Assembly: GCA_014380625.1 (NCBI GenBank)
Contig: JACMJL010000220.1
Span: forward strand, 1 to 32,529
Length of the DNA: 32,529 bases
Direction: 5' to 3'
Origin: Clostridiaceae bacterium
GTDB lineage: Bacteria > Bacillota > Clostridia > Clostridiales > Clostridiaceae
The notes under the pieces were generated by a model. The model worked only from the letters and a program-made list of their open reading frames with translations, made no database searches and had not been told where the DNA came from. The position numbers and the translations under genes were made by a program. Positions 8,691-16,373 of the stretch are shown in pieces (position 1 is the stretch's first letter; each line of letters opens with the position of its first letter).

Positions 8691-8719
8691 TTGATTTATT
8701 TAAAATTCAGTATTATAAT
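8691..8719 (+). promoter_or_regulatory. Sigma-A promoter of the DUF2089 operon
   Basis: TTGATT (8691-8696), a 17-nt spacer and TATAAT (8714-8719) precede the DUF2089 ATG by 27 nt, placing the transcription start near 8726. Confidence 0.75.
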
Positions 8720-8746
8720 TAAAATATAGAAAAGGGGAAGGTTATT

Positions 8747-9115
8747 ATGAGTTATAGAGTGATAAGCAAATGTCCTATATGTAGTTCAAAACTAAAGGTT
8801 ATTAAACTTAAATGTAATAAATGCAGTACTATCATTGAAAATGACTTCGAGTTTTCTAAGTTTGAGTACTTAGGCGAAGACCATCTTAATTTTATGGAAG
8901 TTTTTTTAAAGTGTAGGGGTAATATCAAGGATGTGGAAAAAGAGCTTGGCATCTCCTATCCCACTGTGAGGTCTAAGCTAGATGAGGTTGTTTCTGCTCT
9001 TGGTTATAATACAGAAGTAAAAAAAACTGCAGTGAGCAACAAGGAGATACTTGATATGCTTGAAAAAGGAGAAATATCAGCTGAACAGGCTATAAACATA
9101 ATGAAGGAAAATTAA
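8747..9115 (+). CDS. DUF2089 domain protein (zinc ribbon plus HTH)
   Basis: A 122-residue protein. An N-terminal zinc ribbon (CPICSSKL, then CNKCST, residues about 9-27) has all four cysteines. It is followed by a helix-turn-helix-like DUF2089 region (FLKCRGNIKDVEKELGISYP, then TVRSKLDEVVSALGY). The C-terminus (EILDMLEKGEISAEQAINIM) resembles a SHOCT-like helical hairpin. GGGGAAGG precedes the ATG. It is the first gene of a three-gene operon, and the second gene begins with a similar helical hairpin, suggesting the two products may interact. A regulatory role is inferred from the zinc ribbon and HTH; the exact function of the family is not known. Confidence 0.88.
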   Translation: MSYRVISKCPICSSKLKVIKLKCNKCSTIIENDFEFSKFEYLGEDHLNFMEVFLKCRGNIKDVEKELGISYPTVRSKLDEVVSALGYNTEVKKTAVSNKEILDMLEKGEISAEQAINIMKEN

Positions 9116-9138
9116 GACTTGAGAGGATGGATTATAAA

Positions 9139-9510
9139 ATGAAAGAAGAAGTTAAAAGAATTTTAAAAATGGTTGAAGCAGGAAAAATTGACATAGATAA
9201 GGCAAGTGAGCTTATTGAAGCTATTAACAAGCCAATTAACGTAAAGCAGCTGTCAGGATCAGAAAATCAGGACAAGATGTTAAGAGTAAGAGTGCTATCA
9301 GTTACTAAGGACACGGTTAATGTTAACGTGCCAATTAAATTTTTAAAGGCTATTGGAAACGCTGTAAATAATATTAAAATTCCCGGGATTTCAGATGAAA
9401 ACGGAATAGATATAAAAATGATTATGGAAGCCATCGATTCTGGTCTTGAAGGAAAAATAGTAGATGCAAAGAGCAGTAATGGAGATATAGTTGAAGTTTC
9501 TATCGAATAA
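9139..9510 (+). CDS. SHOCT-like domain protein of the DUF2089 operon
   Basis: The ATG at 9139 is chosen because GAGAGGATGG lies 8 nt upstream; the ATG at 9127 sits directly on that site. The 123-residue product begins MKEEVKRILKMVEAGKIDID, then KASELIEAI. This two-helix SHOCT-like segment resembles the C-terminus of the upstream DUF2089 protein. The rest is a small alpha/beta domain (MLRVRVLSVTKDTVNVNVPI, then KFLKAIGN) ending in an acidic beta segment. Such proteins often accompany DUF2089 in firmicutes, some with DUF4097 domains. There is no signal peptide or membrane segment. Its function is unknown; operon membership is clear from the 23-nt spacing. Confidence 0.75.
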   Translation: MKEEVKRILKMVEAGKIDIDKASELIEAINKPINVKQLSGSENQDKMLRVRVLSVTKDTVNVNVPIKFLKAIGNAVNNIKIPGISDENGIDIKMIMEAIDSGLEGKIVDAKSSNGDIVEVSIE

Positions 9511-9579
9511 ATATTTTATTAAATAAGTTCCTCAAGCGTTCTTAATCTGTCCTGTTCATTAGTAGAAGGAGGCATAGAG

Positions 9580-9840
9580 TTGAAGATATATATAAGACTT
9601 AACACAGGTAGAAGATTTAAAATCCCGGCACCAATAGGTCTAGTAAAAATGGCCCTTGGTTTTGGCGGCTTTGGAGTATCAATTGCCAGAAGATGTATTC
9701 CTGAAGAACAAAGGTATTATATTGATATTATTGACTTCAAGGAACTTAGAAAAGGCTTAGATGTATTAAGAAATTATAAAGGCTTACAATTGGTAGACGT
9801 AAAAGCTATGGATGGAACTGAGGTAACAATAGTTCTTTAA
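9580..9840 (+). CDS. Small conserved protein, third gene of the DUF2089 operon
   Basis: The TTG start at 9580 has an excellent ribosome binding site (AGAAGGAGG, 7 nt away). The 86-residue product starts MKIYIRLNTGRRFKIPAPIG and contains GFGGFGVSIARR, then YYIDIIDFKELRKGLDVLRN and a final beta pair LVDVKAMDGTEVTIVL. The N- and C-terminal beta strands resemble the final domain of the preceding gene product (VDAKSSNGDIVEVSI), so the two may share a fold. No known function. It lies 69 nt after the second gene and ends at a strong terminator. Confidence 0.7.
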   Translation: MKIYIRLNTGRRFKIPAPIGLVKMALGFGGFGVSIARRCIPEEQRYYIDIIDFKELRKGLDVLRNYKGLQLVDVKAMDGTEVTIVL

Positions 9841-9872
9841 GAGGTTGTATGACTACAACCTCTATTTTTTTC
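9840..9872 (+). terminator. Strong intrinsic terminator of the DUF2089 operon
   Basis: AGAGGTTGTA (9840-9849) and TACAACCTCT (9854-9863) form a perfect 10-bp stem with a TGAC loop, followed by ATTTTTTTC. The stem starts on the last base of the stop codon. Confidence 0.9.
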
Positions 9873-9879
9873 AAATTGA

Positions 9880-12288
9880 CTATATTGTGTTAAGGTCATT
9901 ATTCAACTTTTTTTGTTGCTTTTCAACATATAACATTTCATCTGCATCGTTCAATACACTTTCTAATGAAATAATCTGTTTGCTTTCGATAAATTTAATA
10001 CCTATACTGATTGAAACTTTGTAGGGTAACTTGCTGGTTTCATTAAAATCAAAAAAGTTTTTTCGAATTCTTTCGATTACAATATTAACCTCAGCCTTAG
10101 ATATATCACAAGCCAAAATTGTAAATTCATCTCCACCCATTCTTGCTACAATATCCTTAGGACGACATGCGATTTTGAGTAAGCGGGCTGCTTCATTTAT
10201 TGCAATATCCCCTTCGCCGTGTCCAAATCGGTCATTAATTTGTTTTAACCCATCCAAATCGCCATAAATAACAACAAACCCTTTGCAAACCCCTTTGAGC
10301 AAATTGTATTGTTGGACTCCTAATGTCAAGAATCCTCTTCGATTATAAAGTCCCGTCAGTTCATCTTTAAATGATAGTTCTTTTAATAGATGATTATAAC
10401 TTCCTAATTCAGTCAATGCATCCCTGAGTTTTTCCTCCACTTTTCTCTTTTCCTCTATTTTATTCTCTAAACTCTTATTCACATTTTTTAAATCTGCTGT
10501 TCTTTCAATTACCTGTTCTTCTGATTTTTGCGCTTGTGCTTTAATATTATCAATAAGCATTAATAACCTAATGGTAGAACTCAATTTTTCTGTTATAAAT
10601 TGCATAGAAATCCCTACTGTATTATTAATTTCTTTCAGTCCAAAAATAATGAACCCTATAAAATCAGAATTATAATACAAGGTGTGGATACACCAGGTAT
10701 GATTTTGATCTCTAGTTAATAAAAATTCATCTGGTAATAGATTGGCTGTTTTAAATGGCATCCTGTAATGATTTGAATTGGTTACACCTGTTTTATTATT
10801 TGAATAAATTAACTTTGACGAATAGAATGGATTTTGAGGATCTACAAAAGTAGATATATAGCACTCATTGATTCCCAACGCCATTAGTACGTCAGTCATA
10901 TCTTTTGATTCATTTTTTAAATCCAAAAATGAATCTATCAACGAATTTCCATTAAACACTAAAAAGTTGAAATTTATATCAGTAAACAAACTTTTATTTG
11001 TTTCAGATATTAAAACTGCTTTATGTATTTTAACCATTAACTTTTTAAATATAGCCTGAAAAAATTTCACACTCACATCATCTAAAGTAAATCTTGAAAT
11101 ATGCTCATAAATAATTGAAATTATACCCTCTAAATCGGAACTACTAAATAAATATGCATCATCCTGAATAATTGAATCCCACTTTTGAAAGAACTCATCA
11201 GCGTTCATCAGCTTACTGGTAACGATAAAAATATCGATGATGTTTGATGCAATCTCCAAACAGGTTTCACGTGCTATTGTATCATTTCTGGAAATATATT
11301 TTGAAATAGTTAAAATAATTTCTTTTTTGTTATTTGAAAATTGTCTTTCGATATCTTCATCCCCATCTTTACTTCCTTGTATAGGTTTACTTTTAAACTT
11401 TAATGCCCCACATCCACAAGATTCACGGATTACTAGATCTAATGGTAATAAACATATTTCCTCCACAGGTTCACCTTTAATTTTCTTTACAATAGTATCA
11501 GCAGCAAATCTACCCAAATCAGAAAAGGACTGTCTTATTGTTGTAAGCGAAAGTATTGACATACTTGAATCAATATCATCAAAACCTACTACACTCATAT
11601 CTCGTGGTACTAAAATTCCTCTGTCTGCAAGCCCGTCAATTACACCTTTAGCCATGAGATCATTTCCTGTTATTATAACGTCAAACTCTACCCTTCTTAT
11701 ATCCAATAGCTCCTTCACGGCTTCTTTACCGCTATCATAAGAAAAAGTCCCCTGCACCACAATGCTGGGATCAAAAGGAATTTCATTTTCTTTTAAGAAT
11801 TCTTTATAAGCCTTAAATCGCTCATCTGCATCGAAACTTCCTTGAATACCTATGACATAAGCCAAGCGTTTATAACCATGAACCTGAGTCAGATGACTAA
11901 GCAACTTTTTTTGAGCTGAGATATTATCAATAAAAATACTTGGTATTCCTTCAATTGATTCTGATATACATACCATAGGAATATTCCCGTACTTTTCAAA
12001 AATGAACCCATCAAATTCTGCTTTACCTGAGAGGCGTTGTAGCGTAGATGGTACAAGTATCAATCCATCAATATTTTCAGGTGTTATGAAATCAAATAAC
12101 AGGTTTTTACCTTTTTCCCATACATAATTTGTTTTATACGAACCTGCGGGAAAACCTATAACGTTTATAGAATTTTCATTTGCGATTTCTATAACACCAG
12201 AAAATAAAGCAGTCTGGTAACCAGTATTAAGCCAGTCCACCACAAACCCTATTGTCATTTTCTTTTGTTGATCCTTTTGTGATTTCAT
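9880..12288 (-). CDS. LacI-type ligand-binding domain fused to a GGDEF diguanylate cyclase
   Basis: The start at 12288 (MKSQKDQQKK) has GGGAGA at good spacing; an ATG two codons upstream is too close. The product has 802 residues. Residues about 10-300 form a periplasmic-binding-protein-like domain as in LacI/GalR regulators (MTIGFVVDWLNTGYQTALFS; later YKRLAYVIG, VVGFDDIDSSMSILSLTTIR). It has no HTH and no signal peptide, so it is probably a cytosolic sugar sensor. The middle (about 310-600) is a helical/GAF-like linker ending in a coiled coil. The C-terminal GGDEF domain starts near 645; GGDEF is at 718-722 and an RxxD inhibitory site (RPKD) at 709-712. Active diguanylate cyclase with product feedback is expected. 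It is transcribed alone. Confidence 0.9.
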   Translation of the reverse strand: MKSQKDQQKKMTIGFVVDWLNTGYQTALFSGVIEIANENSINVIGFPAGSYKTNYVWEKGKNLLFDFITPENIDGLILVPSTLQRLSGKAEFDGFIFEKYGNIPMVCISESIEGIPSIFIDNISAQKKLLSHLTQVHGYKRLAYVIGIQGSFDADERFKAYKEFLKENEIPFDPSIVVQGTFSYDSGKEAVKELLDIRRVEFDVIITGNDLMAKGVIDGLADRGILVPRDMSVVGFDDIDSSMSILSLTTIRQSFSDLGRFAADTIVKKIKGEPVEEICLLPLDLVIRESCGCGALKFKSKPIQGSKDGDEDIERQFSNNKKEIILTISKYISRNDTIARETCLEIASNIIDIFIVTSKLMNADEFFQKWDSIIQDDAYLFSSSDLEGIISIIYEHISRFTLDDVSVKFFQAIFKKLMVKIHKAVLISETNKSLFTDINFNFLVFNGNSLIDSFLDLKNESKDMTDVLMALGINECYISTFVDPQNPFYSSKLIYSNNKTGVTNSNHYRMPFKTANLLPDEFLLTRDQNHTWCIHTLYYNSDFIGFIIFGLKEINNTVGISMQFITEKLSSTIRLLMLIDNIKAQAQKSEEQVIERTADLKNVNKSLENKIEEKRKVEEKLRDALTELGSYNHLLKELSFKDELTGLYNRRGFLTLGVQQYNLLKGVCKGFVVIYGDLDGLKQINDRFGHGEGDIAINEAARLLKIACRPKDIVARMGGDEFTILACDISKAEVNIVIERIRKNFFDFNETSKLPYKVSISIGIKFIESKQIISLESVLNDADEMLYVEKQQKKLNNDLNTI

Positions 12289-12435
12289 AACCATTCTCCC
12301 TTATTTTTAGACTCTTCCATTTAACATCTCCTCTGTATTATATTTCTACAAATCCTTCCAAATACCTTCACATAATCTAAAAATACTTACCATAATATCT
12401 AATATTTTCATCGGTAAATTATATTTGTGTTTTTT

Positions 12436-13020
12436 CTAAACTAATCTACCTTTGAGAAAATATCCTACTATTTTTGCATATTCGGATAACACAATATTTA
12501 TGCTGTGATACTTAGTAAACCACCATTTTGGATTAAACTCTGTATCTTCCACTGAGCAAAATGTTAATTTTATCCCAGTATTTTTAAAAGTTTTATTAAA
12601 AACAAGTCTTGACCTCCTCATGTGATAGTTAGATGTTACAATAATTGCAGATTTAAAACCATGCTCTATAAGAATCTTTTTAGTGAACATAGCATTTTCA
12701 TAAGTGCTAATTGATTTATCCTCTAGCATTATGTTTTCTCTAGGTATATTAAAATATATTGCTTCTTTCTCCATTACTTCCGCTTCTTTTTCACCATATT
12801 TATTATCTGTATTACCTCCTGAAAATAATAGCATATTGCTATTGCCTTCGTTATAAAGTTTTATACTATAATCTGCCTTTGGAATGCTGGAACCTCCTAA
12901 CACAATAATCACATCAGATTTTAGGGGTTTCTCACCTACGGTTAGAAAATTACCTGCATTTAAAATTAAGAACATTATTATTACTACAAATAAAATTTTC
13001 CTAAATATTGTTAACTTCAT
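12436..13020 (-). CDS. YdcF/SanA-like DUF218 family membrane-anchored protein
   Basis: A 194-residue protein with an uncleaved-looking N-terminal membrane segment (about 7-25) followed by the DUF218 domain. Domain motifs are DVIIVLGGSSIPKADYSIKL, LLFSGG, NIMLEDKSISTYENA and IIVTSNYHMRRSRLVF. E. coli SanA, ElyC and YdcF are relatives linked to envelope integrity; the biochemical activity is unsettled. GGAGGGAAA precedes the ATG. The topology suggests the domain faces outside the membrane. No operon partner is close enough to indicate its role. Confidence 0.85.
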   Translation of the reverse strand: MKLTIFRKILFVVIIMFLILNAGNFLTVGEKPLKSDVIIVLGGSSIPKADYSIKLYNEGNSNMLLFSGGNTDNKYGEKEAEVMEKEAIYFNIPRENIMLEDKSISTYENAMFTKKILIEHGFKSAIIVTSNYHMRRSRLVFNKTFKNTGIKLTFCSVEDTEFNPKWWFTKYHSINIVLSEYAKIVGYFLKGRLV

Positions 13021-13107
13021 TTTCCCTCCTTCATTACCTCACCAATACAATTCTTATACATCGTTTAAATTCAACATAAAACTATTATTTCCTCTTAAAT
13101 AGTAGAC

Positions 13108-13157
13108 TTAAAAACAAAACTCCAACAGATACCATTCTAGTATCCATTGAAGTTTTG
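13108..13157 (-). terminator. Intrinsic terminator downstream of amt
   Basis: Reading the minus strand, CAAAACTTCAATGGATAC (13157-13140) pairs imperfectly with GGTATCTGTTGGAGTTTTG (13133-13115), followed by TTTTTA. It lies about 50 nt after the amt stop. Confidence 0.8.
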
Positions 13158-13205
13158 CTTTTTGCTTGAATTATGAAACTTACACTTCATAGGAGAATTG
13201 GAATT

Positions 13206-14432
13206 CTATGCACCATAGGCTTCTTCGCCATGTTGTGAGATGTCTAAGCCTTCCATTTCTTCTTCTTCTGTTACTCTCAAACTCATAAACTTGCCTATTA
13301 CTTTTAAAATAATATAAGTCATTATAGCTGAGTATGCTACAGTTGCTATAATTGCTATTAGTTGAAACCCTACTAATTTTAGATTACCATGAATTAAACC
13401 ATCTGCGCCAGCAGCATTTATAGCCTTTGAAGCAAAAATACCAGTAGCTATACCACCCCAAATTCCGCCTATTCCATGACAACCAAAAGCATCCAATGCA
13501 TCATCATAACGGAATTTTTGTTTAACTTCAGTTATGAAAAAGAAACATATTACACCGCCGACTCCTCCTATTAATATAGAAGATAATGGGCTTACAAAAC
13601 CTGCGGATGGAGTTATTGATACAAGTCCTACAACTATACCACTTGCAAGTCCTAATGAGGTAATCTTTTTTCTAATAATTAACTCACATATACTCCAAGT
13701 TACAGCAGCCGCAGCCGCAGAAGTATTAGTTGTAATAAATGCATTTAATGCAATATCATTTACCCCTAATGCGCTTCCTGCATTAAATCCAAACCATCCA
13801 AACCATAAAATTCCAGCTCCTAACAATGTCATGGGAAGATTATGAGGCGTAATTGTTTTTAACATTTTTCTCTTTCCTATTACTAATACTGCAACAAGTG
13901 CCGAGACACCCGAACTTATGTGAACAACATTTCCACCTGCAAAATCTAAAGCACCTAAAGTTCTAAGCCATCCTCCAGCACCCCATACCCAATGTGCGAT
14001 TGGATCATAAACTAGTATTGACCATAGTATAATAAATACAACAAATGCTAGGTATTTCATTCTCTCAGCGATTGCCCCTGAAATCAAAGCAGGTGTAATC
14101 ATTGCAAACATAAGCTGAAATAACATAAATAATGATTGTGGAATTGTAGCCGCATAATCAGGATTTGGAAGAAATCCTACACCATGCAATCCCAAAAATT
14201 GAAAATTGCCCACAAATCCAGCAATATCTTTTCCAAAACATAAAGTATAACCTATTAGCACCCATTGAAGTGATATAATCACCATGGCAGTGTAGCTGTG
14301 TACCGTAGTGTTAAGTACATTTTTCTTTCTAACCATACCACCATAAAATAGAGCTAACCCAGGTGTCATTAACATTACTAGTGCTGTTGCAAAAATTATA
14401 AATGAAGTATCTGTAACATTGATTCCGTTCAT
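13206..14432 (-). CDS. amt: Ammonium transporter, Amt family
   Basis: A 408-residue polytopic protein with about 11 hydrophobic segments. Amt proteins conduct ammonium/ammonia through a trimeric channel. Signature blocks are ALFYGGMVRKKNVLNT, YDPIAHWVWGAGGWL (first pore His), GAGILWFGWFGFNAGSA, and DAFGCHGIGGIWGGIATGIF (second pore His). Both twin histidines are present. The C-terminal cytoplasmic tail is short and acidic. There is no glnK (PII) partner next to it, which is usual for one of the amt copies in clostridia. AGGGGGG precedes the ATG. Transcription starts from a consensus promoter overlapped by a long palindrome, suggesting specific regulation, perhaps by nitrogen supply (inference). 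Confidence 0.95.
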   Translation of the reverse strand: MNGINVTDTSFIIFATALVMLMTPGLALFYGGMVRKKNVLNTTVHSYTAMVIISLQWVLIGYTLCFGKDIAGFVGNFQFLGLHGVGFLPNPDYAATIPQSLFMLFQLMFAMITPALISGAIAERMKYLAFVVFIILWSILVYDPIAHWVWGAGGWLRTLGALDFAGGNVVHISSGVSALVAVLVIGKRKMLKTITPHNLPMTLLGAGILWFGWFGFNAGSALGVNDIALNAFITTNTSAAAAAVTWSICELIIRKKITSLGLASGIVVGLVSITPSAGFVSPLSSILIGGVGGVICFFFITEVKQKFRYDDALDAFGCHGIGGIWGGIATGIFASKAINAAGADGLIHGNLKLVGFQLIAIIATVAYSAIMTYIILKVIGKFMSLRVTEEEEMEGLDISQHGEEAYGA

Positions 14433-14477
14433 AAAAATCCCCCCTAATTAAATATGATTGCTAAATATAAAAAGATT

Positions 14478-14524
14478 AAAATTGCTTTTATAATGAAATT
14501 TTTATTTATTATAAAAGCAATTTT
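14478..14524. repeat. Perfect 17-bp palindrome over the amt promoter/leader
   Basis: AAAATTGCTTTTATAAT (14478-14494) and ATTATAAAAGCAATTTT (14508-14524) are perfect reverse complements with a 13-nt spacer. The right arm overlaps the minus-strand -10 box, and the predicted start lies inside it, as expected for an operator. A leader hairpin is the alternative. Confidence 0.8.
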
Positions 14525-14548
14525 ACTTGCTTTTCAGATAAAAGTCAA
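14520..14548 (-). promoter_or_regulatory. Sigma-A promoter of amt
   Basis: On the minus strand TTGACT (14548-14543), a 17-nt spacer and TAAAAT (14525-14520) form a good promoter. The predicted start is near 14512, giving an 80-nt leader. Confidence 0.75.
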
Positions 14549-14638
14549 GAATTTTATTATTGCGATAATATCATTTATTTTATAGATAATGTGGCGATTC
14601 TTAGTATTTCAAGGTTTTATTTTATTAATAAATAACAG

Positions 14639-14661
14639 AAATCGTTTACATTGTACGATTT
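14639..14661. repeat. 7-bp inverted repeat upstream of the amt promoter
   Basis: AAATCGT (14639-14645) and ACGATTT (14655-14661) flank a 9-nt spacer about 90 bp upstream of the amt -35 box. It is a possible activator or repressor site. The remaining spacer between the two genes shows nothing else clear. Confidence 0.35.
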
Positions 14662-14734
14662 ATTTAATTGGGAAAAACCGCTATTTTGCAAGATAACCCT
14701 TACTTTAATTCATTATAAATTACCCCTATAAAAT

Positions 14735-14775
14735 GTTAAAGTGTCATCTTCTAATAAAAAAGATGACACTTTAAC
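14735..14775 (-). terminator. 16-bp perfect hairpin, likely terminator of the exported-protein gene
   Basis: GTTAAAGTGTCATCTT (14735-14750) and AAGATGACACTTTAAC (14760-14775) pair perfectly with a 9-nt loop, 30 nt after the minus-strand stop at 14805. The T-run after it is weak (ATTTTATA). Confidence 0.7.
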
Positions 14776-14804
14776 AGAAAAATTAGTACTAATATTTTTA
14801 GTAT

Positions 14805-15251
14805 CTACCGCTTAAGACTTATAGTTTCCTCTGTTGAAACTTTTATATCTGTAATAAATGGCTCAAGTTTTACTATATCTTGTTTTAGCAATCCTTTTGT
14901 ATCAAGGATTATTTCTCCATTTATTTGAATTGTTTCATTGGGTTTTATATCTTTATTTACAGAAACTACCGTTTCTATACTAATAATTTTATATTTTACT
15001 GCTTCATTCACTGATGGTTGAATAGATCTTATGAAAATACTTTTTTCGTTTTGGTTAGTTAAATAAACTGAATAAGAAAATATTGTCTTATCTAAATCTG
15101 TTTCATTGATGCTTCCTAAGCTAGAACTCCAATTTTGTATCTTTAAGCCACCTTTTGTCTCAATTTCAGCCTTTTTACTGTTATATGCTATAAATAATAC
15201 AAAAACAACCAAAATAGTAAGAATAAATGATAGTAATAATTTCTTTAACAT
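14805..15251 (-). CDS. Hypothetical exported or membrane-anchored protein
   Basis: A 148-residue protein with GGAGGG before the ATG. Residues about 5-23 are strongly hydrophobic (LLLSFILTILVVFVLFIAY) after two lysines, giving a signal anchor or signal peptide without a lipobox. The remaining 120 residues look like a beta-sandwich (FSYSVYLTNQNEKSIFIRSI, later NETIQINGEIILDTKGL), as in the LRAT/FxLYD-type extracytoplasmic domains of firmicutes. I do not recognise a named family. It is followed by a 16-bp hairpin and transcribed away from the sigma-factor operon. Confidence 0.7.
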   Translation of the reverse strand: MLKKLLLSFILTILVVFVLFIAYNSKKAEIETKGGLKIQNWSSSLGSINETDLDKTIFSYSVYLTNQNEKSIFIRSIQPSVNEAVKYKIISIETVVSVNKDIKPNETIQINGEIILDTKGLLKQDIVKLEPFITDIKVSTEETISLKR

Positions 15252-15360
15252 ATTAGCCCTCCAAATATTTCAGTTAATATACATTAAAATTCCAATATAT
15301 TTCTTACATTATTATACCATATTTTTGTACTATATAACATTTTTTAACACCTAATTTACT

Positions 15361-15587
15361 TCATAAAAAAACTAACTTAAGTGGTTCTGCAATAGCATGT
15401 ACAAAGTTTTGGATTTCCTCACCATATAAAAAGGTCATATAGTTATCTTTGAAGATTTTTTTCTCATATCTATATTACTCAATAAATTCCTATTGGTACT
15501 TTTCTATCATAAAGTTTAACAACTGCTCTAATGCGATTAATGCCTTTTCCCAAATAACATAACTTGTCTCCTTCTTGAAAAAATGCT
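15361..15587 (-). pseudogene. Decayed protein-coding gene of unknown family
   Basis: Two coherent stretches in different minus-strand frames look like one former protein. The upstream piece reads AFFQEGDKLCYLGKGINRIR, then AVVKLYDRKVPIGIY before a stop. After a frameshift the downstream piece reads YEKKIFKDNYMTFLYGEEIQ, then NFVHAIAEPLKLVFL and a stop at 15361. The amino-acid patterning is protein-like while the flanks are not. I do not recognise the parent family. The rest of the spacer up to 15809 shows no clear gene. Confidence 0.5.
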
Positions 15588-15809
15588 TATTTCAATATAA
15601 TAAAAGTAGTATATAGACTTATGTGTTAGTATTTAGAAGTAACTATTATCATTGGTAATTTTAAAAACATATGCTTTAAACATAATATCCTCATTAAAAA
15701 CATTTTTTGATAGTAAATTACTAATTGGTTCGTATTTAATATATGAGAGCTCTTGAAAGGTATAAACATACGAATAAACACACTGCTAAAGATTAAGGAA
15801 GTGTTAATA

Positions 15810-16373
15810 TTGAAAATAGATGAAAATAACTTTATAAGTGAGATTAAAAAGAAAAATTATAAATCTATGGATTATATTGTTGATATTCATGGAAATCTTA
15901 TTTATAAAATAGTCTACAGCCTATTGTCCAAAAATTATAATGTTAGTTCTGTAGAAGAATGTACAAATGATGTCTTTATGAAAATCTGGCAAAACATAAA
16001 TTACTTTGATATTGGAAAAGGAACCTTTAAAACTTGGATAATGACAATAGCAAAATTTCAAGCAATTGATTATAAAAGAAAGCTTATAAAATACTCAGAT
16101 TATGCTGACGTAGATAACTTAATCCTTTCTTCTGATGAGGATATTGAAAACTCCTTTATATTAGTGGAAAGAAGAAATGAGATATTATCTGTAATATACA
16201 AAATGAAAGAACCCGATAAAAATATATTTCTCAAGAGATATTTTCTTGATGAAGATATTAACAAAATAGCTGAAAGTTTAGGTTTAACAAAAGCTGCTGT
16301 AGAAAACAGGTTATCAAGAGGGAGAAAATTTTTAAAAGGGAATTTGATAAATTATCAAGAGGAGGTAATTTAA
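15810..16373 (+). CDS. ECF-type RNA polymerase sigma factor
   Basis: The TTG start at 15810 is chosen because AAGGAAGTG lies 7 nt upstream; a farther in-frame TTG at 15753 has no such site. The 187-residue product has sigma-70 region 2 (EECTNDVFMKIWQNINYFDI, then GTFKTWIMTIAKFQAIDYKR) and region 4 with its HTH (IFLKRYFLDEDINKIAESLG, then LTKAAVENRLSRGRKFLK). There is no region 3, as in ECF sigmas. Its stop codon TAA directly abuts the ATG of the DUF4179 gene, so the two are co-transcribed and probably form a sigma/anti-sigma pair. The inducing signal is unknown. Confidence 0.9.
   Translation: MKIDENNFISEIKKKNYKSMDYIVDIHGNLIYKIVYSLLSKNYNVSSVEECTNDVFMKIWQNINYFDIGKGTFKTWIMTIAKFQAIDYKRKLIKYSDYADVDNLILSSDEDIENSFILVERRNEILSVIYKMKEPDKNIFLKRYFLDEDINKIAESLGLTKAAVENRLSRGRKFLKGNLINYQEEVI

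Larger units (their letters stand above)
8384..8746. other. Gene-free spacer with AT-rich promoter region
   Basis: The first 200 bases show no convincing ORF or terminator. The last 120 bases are extremely AT-rich and hold an inverted repeat and a near-consensus promoter, listed separately, for the DUF2089 operon. Confidence 0.6.

Noticed and set aside
15740..15810. ECF-type autoregulatory promoter before the sigma factor gene
   Set aside because: TGAAAGG and a possible CG-containing -10 are present but the motif and spacing are not convincing without sister promoters.
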